A stretch of DNA of 8,207 nt. It comes from JANNXQ01 sp031425095. GTDB taxonomy: Bacteria; Verrucomicrobiota; Verrucomicrobiia; Chthoniobacterales; Chthoniobacteraceae. Numbering within the stretch: position 1 is the stretch's first letter; each line of letters opens with the position of its first letter. The stretch lies in the NCBI GenBank assembly GCA_031425095.1, contig JANPIS010000054.1:1-8207 (forward strand), read 5' to 3'. The notes under the pieces were generated by a model. That model ran no database searches, was not told the DNA's origin, and was given only the letters and a program-made list of their open reading frames with translations. Of this stretch, positions 1 through 8,000 are shown one piece after another. The position numbers were made by a program, and so were the translations under genes.

Positions 1-2249
1 ACGACCGCGATGCTGCCGATCGCCACGTCGGTGGTCGCGCCTTGCACGACCTGACCGCGCGCGGTCACGAGCATATCCAGCACATCGGCGCGGATGCTCA
101 GGGCGCCGAGCGCGTCGCCGACCCGGACCGTCGCGCTATCAACGATTCCGGAGATCGCCAGCGCCGTCAGATTGCCGCCGACCACGATGCTCGCGGAACC
201 GGCGCCCGGAGTGCCATTGGCCTGGAAGGTGCCGAGGATGCGAATGGAGCCGGTATTGCCGGTTTGCACAAAGCCTTCGCCCGTGCGGAGGCTGCCGCTG
301 CCGCTCCCGGAGCCGCCCGTCCATGAGCCGACCACAAGACTGCTCAGATTTCCGTCGGCAAAGATTCCACCGGAATTCGCGCCATCCCCGCCGCGAAGTT
401 GACCGGTGATGCTCACGGCTCCGATCGCACCGGAAAATTCTCCGGTATTCGTCACCCGATCGACCGAGCGGACACTGCCGCTGAAATCTCCAGTGCCGCC
501 GACGACGTTGCCGTTCACCACCACGGAGGAGATCAGTCCCTGGCTCTCGATGAAGCCGCTGTAGTCCCCCGCGCCACCCTTCCACACATCGACCTTCACT
601 GGCGCAGCGGTGCCGATGAAAACGCTCGTGATCTTTCCCCCGCTGCGGATCGAGCCGGACTTGTCGCCCTGCCCGCCCTCGACGCGGCCGAAGATTTTCA
701 CCGCTCCCATGTCGCCGATGCGGAGGGCGTCGTAGCCGCTCACGATCTCACCGCTCTCGAAACCAATGCCGCCGGTCAGGTTTCCGAAGACCGTCACCGC
801 GCCAAGTTTGCCGTAGGCGATAATTGCGCCGGAGGACTGCCCGTCACCCCCCTCGATGCTGCCGCGCACGACGACTGCACCGACGTCGCCGGTGATTTCC
901 ACCGCGCCCGTCTGCGCTCCGGTGCCGCCCAAGATCGAGCCAGTCACCGAGAGGCTGTTGAGTTTCCCGCCCGCGATTCCGCCGCTTCGCAAGCCGGCAT
1001 TCGCGGTGCTTCCGTCGATGTCATTCACCGACACCGCACCGATCACGGATGCAGAAACGCCGCCGCTACTCTCGCCCGTGCCCGCGATGATGTCGTCGCC
1101 CACGACGACGGTCACGAGCGTGGTGCTCGCTTGCACGCGCCCGGAATTCGCGCCAGCGCCGCCCGCGATGTCGCCCCCGACCTTCACCGTCGTGATCGAC
1201 GCTGCCGTACTCAGCACGGTGCCACTAAAGGAACCGCTGCTCCCGAGGAGGTCGCCCGTGACCGTCACCGCACCGATCGCCCCTCCGGCCTGCACTCCCC
1301 CGCTCGACGCTCCGCCTCCACCGGTGATTTTTCCCGTCACGAGTACACTCGTGATTTTGCCCGCAGCCGAGACCTGCCCGGAACCCTCGCCGCCACCACC
1401 GAAGATGCCTTCCGCCGCGTCGGTGCCGATCCGCACGGTGCCAATGCTGCCCGTCGCGTCGATTCGCCCGGTGTTGTTGCTCGCGGCCTCCACGGCGGTG
1501 CGACCGATGAGCGATCCGCCGATGACCACACTGCCGATACTACTGACGGAAGTGAGACCGTTTGCGGCGGTGCCGTTGATCACGTTCACGCGCGCTTCCT
1601 TGATGTCGCCGACCACATTCAAGGAGCCGAGTGCACCGGAGATCGTGCTGACGATATTCGGCACGGAAGCCGGGTCCTGAGAGTCGAGCCCGCGCACTCC
1701 GAGCGACCCGACCTTCAGCGCAACGAGTGCAGTCGGCGAACCCGCGCGACCGACGTCGATCTGGCCGAGGTCGCCCTCGACCGCCACCGTGCTGAGCGAA
1801 AGATTCGTCGCCTTGATCGCACCCACATCCACGCTGCCATTGCCCGCACCGGTGGCGCTGACCGAAACGCTCAGGCCGTTCGCCACCGTGCCGAGCGAAG
1901 AGAGATCCATGAGCCAGAGATTCTCCAGTTGCGGCGTCGGCGTCGTGCCGGAGACGACTGCATTCAATCCAGTGCTGAACTTCAGCACGGCGTTCGCCTT
2001 CGCGAGATCCGTGAGCACGTTCTTCGAGAACTTCACCGTGACGATGTCTCCGTCGAAGTCGGTGAAAAGCACGGTGGAGGGATTCACGAGCGTGGCCGGC
2101 GCGATGCGTCCTTCCAGGCCTTCGATCGAGGAGAGCGTTTTGCGCTCCGCGTTCTTGCGCTGAAGCGGACGGGCAGGCGCCACGGCGGCGGCCTCGGTCT
2201 TGCGGAATTTCGCGAGCAACGATTTCAAAAGGGGTTTCCGGAATTTCAT
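1..2249 (-). CDS. Repeat-rich surface protein with N-terminal LEGR motif (partial, C-terminus beyond left edge)
   Basis: The minus-strand frame starting at the ATG at 2249-2247 is open to base 1, giving 749 residues and no stop. Residues 1-45 are basic and not strongly hydrophobic. They lead into SIEGLEGRIAPATLV (41-55), which resembles the LExR motif near the N-terminus of many large exported Planctomycetes/Verrucomicrobia proteins. Residues 56-260 are beta-rich with a DFDGD segment (64-68) and short VxGDLGxI-like strands. From 261 to about 684 there are 15 glycine-rich repeats, followed by less regular beta strands. A beta-solenoid fold and a cell-surface or extracellular location are inferred; no enzyme motif is visible. 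The gene begins 14 bases after the cyclophilin gene stops, so co-transcription is likely. No Shine-Dalgarno sequence precedes the ATG. The specific function is unknown. The coding call is strong because the repeat pattern is coherent in this frame only. Confidence 0.87.
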   Translation of the reverse strand, partial: MKFRKPLLKSLLAKFRKTEAAAVAPARPLQRKNAERKTLSSIEGLEGRIAPATLVNPSTVLFTDFDGDIVTVKFSKNVLTDLAKANAVLKFSTGLNAVVSGTTPTPQLENLWLMDLSSLGTVANGLSVSVSATGAGNGSVDVGAIKATNLSLSTVAVEGDLGQIDVGRAGSPTALVALKVGSLGVRGLDSQDPASVPNIVSTISGALGSLNVVGDIKEARVNVINGTAANGLTSVSSIGSVVIGGSLIGRTAVEAASNNTGRIDATGSIGTVRIGTDAAEGIFGGGGEGSGQVSAAGKITSVLVTGKITGGGGASSGGVQAGGAIGAVTVTGDLLGSSGSFSGTVLSTAASITTVKVGGDIAGGAGANSGRVQASTTLVTVVVGDDIIAGTGESSGGVSASVIGAVSVNDIDGSTANAGLRSGGIAGGKLNSLSVTGSILGGTGAQTGAVEITGDVGAVVVRGSIEGGDGQSSGAIIAYGKLGAVTVFGNLTGGIGFESGEIVSGYDALRIGDMGAVKIFGRVEGGQGDKSGSIRSGGKITSVFIGTAAPVKVDVWKGGAGDYSGFIESQGLISSVVVNGNVVGGTGDFSGSVRSVDRVTNTGEFSGAIGAVSITGQLRGGDGANSGGIFADGNLSSLVVGSWTGGSGSGSGSLRTGEGFVQTGNTGSIRILGTFQANGTPGAGSASIVVGGNLTALAISGIVDSATVRVGDALGALSIRADVLDMLVTARGQVVQGATTDVAIGSIAV
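198..1469 (-). repeat. Fifteen tandem ~26-residue Gly-rich beta repeats in the LEGR protein
   Basis: Repeat units start at residues 261, 291, 317, 343, 370, 396, 423, 448, 474, 500, 532, 565, 591, 627 and 652 of the encoded protein. Ten of the 14 spacings are 25-27 residues and four are 30-36. Each unit opens with (S)G-x-(V/I), then has a short G-x-(I/L)-x-(S/A)-V-x-V-x-G strand pair, and ends in a turn like GGxGxxS (for example GGGGASS, GGAGANS, GGDGQSS, GGTGDFS). Alternating hydrophobic residues with glycine turns at a constant period suggest one coil of a right-handed beta-solenoid per unit. The units are divergent, so they are not a recent DNA-level expansion. Confidence 0.82.
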
Positions 2250-2263
2250 CGGGAAGAAAAGCG

Positions 2264-4939
2264 TCAGGGTTCGTTGTCGAGATTCACGACGGTGATGTCC
2301 GGCGGGTTCACCCCGTTGAAGGATGCATCGGTGCTGGTGATCGCGTTGAGCTGGATCAAATAGGATTGGCTGCCGTCTCTAATCGCGTCGTTCACGCCCG
2401 TCGCGGTCACGGTCTGCGGCACGTTCCAATTCGCGGGCGTAAAGACGAGCTGACTGGGGCTCACCGTGCCTTCAGTCGCTCTCGAACTGACGATCGGGAT
2501 CGTCACGTCGGCCGTTGGGGCAATGTCCAGCACCACCGCGAACGAAGCCGTCACGCCGTTTTCGCTCGTGCTCAGATTCGCGATGCCGCGGAACGCGACG
2601 GGACCGAGCAGCACGCTCGAGAACTGCTTGTCGATCGCTTCCACGTTTGTGAGCGGATCGGAGTAGTCCAGCTCGGTGACCACGTACTTGCGACCGCTGC
2701 CGTCGCCCTTCGGCAGTGCGATCGCGATGCCTGTGTCGCCAGTACTCACTCCAGCGCCGAAATTCGCCACATTCAACTGCGGCCCGAAAGCGGCCGCGCC
2801 CGGCAGCCGCACGAGCAACGCGCGGTCCGTTCCTTTGCTCAGGAATGGATCATCGGAAAGCCAGTAGCGCACTGCGCACTTCGGCATCACGCGGTTGCCG
2901 GAATTGATGATGATGAAACTCGCGTTGATGGTGGGGTTGTAATTCGGCCCGGGCGGGATGGTGAAACTCTTGATCAGCGCCGACTGCCACGCGGAAGTGA
3001 GGTTCGGCTTGGGAAAAGGCGGGAGATGCGGCGCGACGGCGAAGGTGAGCGCCACGGAACTCCACGCGGACGCTTCATTCACACCGGGCGAATCCGTCTT
3101 CCGCCGAATCCGCACGTGGACTGCATAGCGCTCCGCGTCGCGATAGACATGCGTGCCACGGACAACGAATCGCCCGGCCACACCACGCGCGACGACTCCA
3201 TCCGTGATGGCTCCATCGCCCCAATCGACGAGCGCGGCGTAATCGCCCGGCGTGCCGGTGGAAGCGCTGTCGGAGAAAGTCGCCAGCAAGCGGTTGGCGA
3301 CCGTCGCACCAGTCACGTCCAGAAATTCGCCAGCCGCGCGGATGGCGGTCGCAGCGATGACGGCCTGCCCACGCGCCGTGCCGACGATGCCTTTGTTGCC
3401 GGTGAAATTGACGACTACCGAATAGATGCCGGCGCGGGCATACGTATGCGTGCCGCTCACCGTGAGCAGACTCGCTCCGGGGCTCGCGATATCGCGGCCG
3501 AGCGTGCCGTCGGTCAGCGGCGTGCCGTCGCCCCAATTGATCTTCGCCGTGAAATCCGCCGGCAATGAGGCCGGATCAAAGTCGCGAATCTTTCCCGCCA
3601 CGCCGGTGAAGGGCACGCCCGGCGCACCTTCGACGAGCACGCGTTCACCGACCGCCAAGCGATCACCGACACCGATGAAGGCATTGGTCGCCAGCCGATC
3701 GGTGCTGAAGGACTGAGCGCCCACGCTGAACTGGGCAATGTCGAAACCCATGCTGATCAGACCATCGTCGCCAGCCGCCGGCCGGTAGCCGGCGCGGAGA
3801 CCGCCGCTCGACGCACCGCCACTCGGATAGCCCTGCAGCACGAAGTGACGGACGTCCGTGTAGTCATGCTCCAGATCGACCGGGGTCAGATCGTAGAAAA
3901 CGACCGTGTCCTTCGTCGTCGTGACCGGCGTGATCTTCCTCAGGAAGGGCGGCGTGTTGAGGGTCTCCTTCACCGCGTTGACCACAAACGCCCTCGTCGC
4001 CTTTCCGCCGCGCCGATCATCGACCGTCACCGTGATCGTCGAACTTCCCGCCGCCGTCGCGCTCAGCACCAGCACGGCATCGCTTTGATTCGCGCCACTG
4101 CTCGGCAGCACGCTCGCAGCGGTGATCGTAACCGCCACGTCCGGGGCGGAGCTGGTCGTCTTCGTCGCCTGGAGGAGTGGCAGCAGGTCCCAACCACGCA
4201 CCAGCTGTGCGAAGATCGTGTGCTTGAAATCCAGGTGCCGCGGCTGGCCATTGGTGATGAAGAACTGGGAGCCATTGCTATCCGCGAAGTCCCCGAACGC
4301 GGTGCTCCCGAAGACCTGGGCATTCGTCCCGGAGTTTGCCATCGCAAGCTGCCCGCGGCCCACGAAGATCATCGCGGGATCAAGTTCATTGTCGAATTTC
4401 CACGCGGTCGCCGGAGCGTTGCCGGTCATGCCAGGGCCCCCCTGTCCGGTGCCGAGTGGATCGCCACCTTGAAAGATGAAACCGGTCGAGCCGCCGCCGA
4501 GCGAAGTGAGGCGATGGAAGATCGTGTTGTCGTAAAACCCAGACTGCGCGAACCCGCCAATGAATCCGGACGTGATCGGCGTCCAGTCCCGCAGCAGCAT
4601 GAAGACAAGGTCGCCGGAGTAGGCCGGATCGCCTGAGGCGCCTGCGGCGTGATTCACCGAGAGCTTCAGGAAGGGGTTCCCAGTCTTGACCCGGGCGAGG
4701 ATTCGGGGGTTGGAGCTCGTGACGGTGTAGATCAGCCGATCGCCATCCGTGTCCGAAGCCGTGAGCGGGAAGAGCAGCGCTCGGCCACCGGGAATTGTCG
4801 GGGCGACTCGCGCAGGAGCTACCGGGACCGGGTCATCCAGGACAGGGACGGTGTTTTGGGTAAAGGCCTGATGGGCAGACAAAAAGCCGAAGACCAATGG
4901 GAGGAGAAATGAGCGATGCAGACGAGGGAGGTCAGCCAT
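2264..4939 (-). CDS. Secreted multidomain cyclophilin-type peptidyl-prolyl cis-trans isomerase with PKD and Calx-beta-like domains
   Basis: The gene encodes 891 residues. A signal peptide covers residues 1-28 (basic MADLPRLHRS, then FLLPLVFGFLSA), which fixes the ATG at 4939; a longer in-frame TTG start at 4996 would bury it. Residues 30-95 are cadherin-like (ASDTDGD). Residues ~108-260 are a cyclophilin domain with FYDNTIFHR (135-143), FIFQGGDP (154-161), LAMANSG (198-204) and GSQFFIT (223-229), so the catalytic Arg, Gln and Phe positions are kept; HLDFKH (235-240) replaces the family's usual W/F-LDGKH. An Ig/cadherin-like stretch follows (to ~330), then PKD domains with WGDG at 469-472 and 573-576 and GTHxY at 496-500 and 595-599. 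Residues ~640-780 are CARDB-like (YWLSDDPFL) and ~785-891 Calx-beta-like (VFTPANWNVPQTVTATGVND). It should speed proline isomerisation outside the cytoplasm. The substrate is unknown. The following gene starts 14 bases after the stop. Confidence 0.92.
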   Translation of the reverse strand: MADLPRLHRSFLLPLVFGFLSAHQAFTQNTVPVLDDPVPVAPARVAPTIPGGRALLFPLTASDTDGDRLIYTVTSSNPRILARVKTGNPFLKLSVNHAAGASGDPAYSGDLVFMLLRDWTPITSGFIGGFAQSGFYDNTIFHRLTSLGGGSTGFIFQGGDPLGTGQGGPGMTGNAPATAWKFDNELDPAMIFVGRGQLAMANSGTNAQVFGSTAFGDFADSNGSQFFITNGQPRHLDFKHTIFAQLVRGWDLLPLLQATKTTSSAPDVAVTITAASVLPSSGANQSDAVLVLSATAAGSSTITVTVDDRRGGKATRAFVVNAVKETLNTPPFLRKITPVTTTKDTVVFYDLTPVDLEHDYTDVRHFVLQGYPSGGASSGGLRAGYRPAAGDDGLISMGFDIAQFSVGAQSFSTDRLATNAFIGVGDRLAVGERVLVEGAPGVPFTGVAGKIRDFDPASLPADFTAKINWGDGTPLTDGTLGRDIASPGASLLTVSGTHTYARAGIYSVVVNFTGNKGIVGTARGQAVIAATAIRAAGEFLDVTGATVANRLLATFSDSASTGTPGDYAALVDWGDGAITDGVVARGVAGRFVVRGTHVYRDAERYAVHVRIRRKTDSPGVNEASAWSSVALTFAVAPHLPPFPKPNLTSAWQSALIKSFTIPPGPNYNPTINASFIIINSGNRVMPKCAVRYWLSDDPFLSKGTDRALLVRLPGAAAFGPQLNVANFGAGVSTGDTGIAIALPKGDGSGRKYVVTELDYSDPLTNVEAIDKQFSSVLLGPVAFRGIANLSTSENGVTASFAVVLDIAPTADVTIPIVSSRATEGTVSPSQLVFTPANWNVPQTVTATGVNDAIRDGSQSYLIQLNAITSTDASFNGVNPPDITVVNLDNEP

Positions 4940-5048
4940 AAAGGGCGAGAACGGGGGATTGCAGTGAATATGGGACGTGGCGGGTAATTTGCGCAAGGGC
5001 GCGGATGTAATTTTTATCAGCTCGCTGATTCGGGCCGCGGTGACCGCT
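4940..5048 (-). other. Intergenic gap between pyruvate carboxylase and the cyclophilin gene
   Basis: The 109-base gap holds one small hairpin, a 5-base stem ATCAG/CTGAT with a 4-base loop (5016-5029). On the minus strand an A-run, not a T-run, follows it, so it does not look like an intrinsic terminator. No well-spaced -35/-10 pair stands out upstream of 4939. The sequence just before the ATG is pyrimidine-rich, without a purine ribosome-binding motif. Read-through from pyruvate carboxylase and an unrecognised promoter both remain possible. Confidence 0.5.
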
Positions 5049-8000
5049 TCAGGCGCGCAACTTCACCAGGAGATCCCCCGCTTCGACAGAGTCGCCCGCC
5101 GTCGCTGCGACCTCGGCAATGACGCCATCCGACGGCGCGTAGATGGTCGTTTGCATCTTCATCGCCTCGAGCACGGCGAGCTTGTCGCCTTTCGCGACCT
5201 TGCCGCCGACGGTGGCGCTGAGGGCCGTGACCATCCCGGGGATCGGTGCGCCGACCTGGAGCGGGTCATCGGCCGCAGCTTTGGCGCGCGTTTTCACCGT
5301 CTTCGTCTGGCTCTTGTCGAGGACCACAGCTTCGCGCGGGTAGCCATTCAGTTCGTAGGTGATCACGCGGCGGCCGTCCTTGTCCGGCGTGCCGACGTTG
5401 ATGAGCTTGATGAAGAGCACCTTGCCTTCGTCGATGGCGACGTGGATTTCCTCGCCGGGGCGCAGGCCGTAGAAAAACGCCGGCGTGGGCAGACAGCTCA
5501 CGTCGCTGAAGTCGCGGACGAACTTCGCGTAGTCGGCAAAGACCGCCGGATACATGAGGTGCGAGTAGAGGTCGTCGTCGGTCGCGGTGTGCTTGAGCTT
5601 GCCGGTGAGTTCGGTCTTCACGTCGCCCAGTTTCACCGGGTCGATCTTCGCGCGCTTCGGCTGCTTCGAATGGCCGAGCACGGCCTTGAGCACGGCGGGT
5701 GGCCAGCCGCCCATCGGCTCGCCAAGTCCGCCGCTGAGCATATCGATGACGCTCTCGGGGAAGCCGGTGGAGCCGGGCTCGAGGTTCACCACGTCGGCGG
5801 GTTTGATGCCGCGGGTGAAAAGGAAGAGCGCCATGTCGCCGACGACTTTGCTCGAGGGCGTGACTTTCACGATGTCGCCGAAGAGCAGGTTCACCTCAGC
5901 GTAAGTGCGGGCGATTTCCGGCCAGCGATGGCCGAGACCCATCGACGCGGCCTGTTCCTTGAGGTTCGTGTATTGGCCGCCGGGCATCTCGTGGAGATAG
6001 ACCTCGGCGCTGCCGGCCTTCGGCGCGGTGTCGAAGGGCGCGTAGAAGGTGCGGACCTGCTCCCAGTAGTCGGAGAATTCGTTGAGCGTATCGAGATCAA
6101 GACCGGTCTCGCGGGGCGTGTGCTGGAGCGCGGCGACGACGGAGTTGAGGTTCGGCTGCGACGTGGAGCCGCTCATCGAAGCAATCGCGAGATCGACGAC
6201 ATCGACGCCCGCATCGCTGGCTCGCAGGACGGAGCCGGCATTGATGCCGCTGGTGTCGTGCGTGTGAAAGTGCACCGGAATGCCGATCTCATCCTTCAGC
6301 GCCTTGACCAGCGCGCTCGCGGCATACGGACGGCAGAGACCGGCCATGTCTTTGATCGCGAGGAAATGCGCGCCCATCTTCTCCAGCTCCTTCGCGAGCG
6401 AGATGTAGTACTTTAGCGAGTACTTCGACCGCGCGGGATCGAGGATGTCGCCGGTGTAGCAGAGCGCGCCTTCGCAGATGCCGTGCGTGTCCTGGACCGC
6501 CTCCATCGCGGCCTTCATGTTCTTCAGGTCATTGAGCGAATCGAAGACGCGGAAGATATCCATGCCGGCCTCGGCCGCGTGCTTCACGAAACCCGCGACG
6601 ACATTCGCCGGATAGCTCGTGTAGCCGACGGCGTTCGCACCGCGCAGGAGCATCTGGAAGCAGATGTTCGGCACTTTCTCGCGGAGCAGCCGCAGGCGAT
6701 TCCACGGGTCTTCGTTGAGGAAGCGCATTGCGGTGTCGAAGGTCGCGCCGCCCCACATTTCGAGGGAGAAAAGCTCAGGCGTCTGGCGCGCCACGGCGGG
6801 TGCGATCGCCGCCATATCGTAAGTGCGGACGCGCGTCGCCATGAGCGATTGGTGCGCATCGCGGAAGGTCGTGTCGGTGATGAGCAGACGCTTTTGCTTC
6901 AGCGTCCACTCGGCGAATTTCTTCGGCCCGAGTTCCAGCAGCAACTGGCGTGTGCCGCTGCGTGGCGCGGGCGCCCCGCCCGCGTCCTGTCGCCCGGACG
7001 CCCCCGTCCGCGGCGCTTCGGGCGGGGCACCCGAAGAGACCCCCGCGAGCGAGGCGCCCGCGCCACGCGGCAGCCGTGCGGGCTCAAATTGCACCGCGGG
7101 CTTGTAGCCCTTGGCGTGCGGGTTGCCGTTCACGATCACGTTGCCGAGGAAGTTCAGCAGCTTCGTCGCGCGATCCTTCTTCGCCCGGAAGTGGAACAAC
7201 TCCGGCGACGTGTCGATCATCGTCGTCGTCGCCTGCCCGCCGCGGAAGACGGCGTGATGCAGCACGTTTTCCAGGAAGGGAATATTCGTCTTAACGCCGC
7301 GGATGCGCGTCTCGCGAAGCGCGCGATCCATGCGGTCGATGGCCGTTTGAAAAGTGGGCGCGCTCGCGGTGATTTTCACGAGCAGCGAATCGTAGAAGGG
7401 CGTGACCACCGCGCCAGGATCGCCGAGGCCGGCGTCCAGCCGGATGCCGAAACCGCCCGCGCTGCGATACGTGATGATCTTGCCGTAATGCGGCATGAAC
7501 TTGTTCTCCGGATCTTCCGTCGTGACGCGGCACTGGATCGCGAATCCGTTCCGCGGCACATCCGCCTGCGCCGGGAGCCCGATCTCATCGAGCTTCTTCC
7601 CCTGCGCGATGAGGATCTGCGAACGCACGAGATCGATGCCCGTGATCTGCTCCGTGACCGTGTGCTCGACTTGGATGCGCGGGTTCATCTCGATGAAGAA
7701 CCACTCGTGCCGATCGAGATCATAGAGAAACTCGACCGTGCCCGCGTTGTCGTAGCCGATCTCGCGAGCGATCCGCGCCGAGGCGTCGCAGAGCTCGTGG
7801 CGCACCTTGTCCTTCAAGCCCACGCTTGGCGCAATCTCCACGACTTTCTGGTGACGCCGTTGCACCGAGCAATCGCGCTCGTGGAGGTGCATCGAGTTCC
7901 CGTGTTTATCGCCCAGCACCTGCACTTCGATGTGCTTTGCGCGCGGGATGTATTTTTCGAGAAAGACCGCCGAATTTCCAAACGCCCGTCCCGCCTCGCC

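Noticed and set aside
399..2363. 654-residue open frame on the plus strand
   Set aside because: It is rich in Arg, His, Asp and Ala with no recognisable domain. It lies opposite the LEGR repeat protein, whose minus-strand frame is open over the whole region with regular repeats and a known N-terminal motif. It is a high-GC antisense shadow.
2366..3568. 400-residue open frame on the plus strand
   Set aside because: It is antisense to the PKD, CARDB-like and Calx-beta-like domains of the cyclophilin protein, which are recognisable on the minus strand. It shows no domain of its own.
4940..4996. Upstream TTG start extending the cyclophilin protein by 19 residues
   Set aside because: The extension would precede a clear signal peptide beginning at the ATG at 4939, and no ribosome-binding motif supports the TTG.
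5016..5029. Hairpin ATCAG-CTCG-CTGAT as a terminator of pyruvate carboxylase
   Set aside because: The stem is only 5 bases. On the minus transcript an A-run follows it, and the T-run lies on the wrong side, so it does not meet the form of an intrinsic terminator.
4977..6416. 479-residue open frame on the plus strand
   Set aside because: It lies opposite the conserved carboxyltransferase and biotinyl domains of pyruvate carboxylase. Its composition (many Arg, His, Asp, Val, Gly) is that of a GC-rich antisense frame, with no motif.
6945..7085. Target-site duplication flanking the palindromic element
   Set aside because: Only a 4-base GTGC match is seen on both sides, and its position relative to the element ends is inconsistent, so it may be chance.
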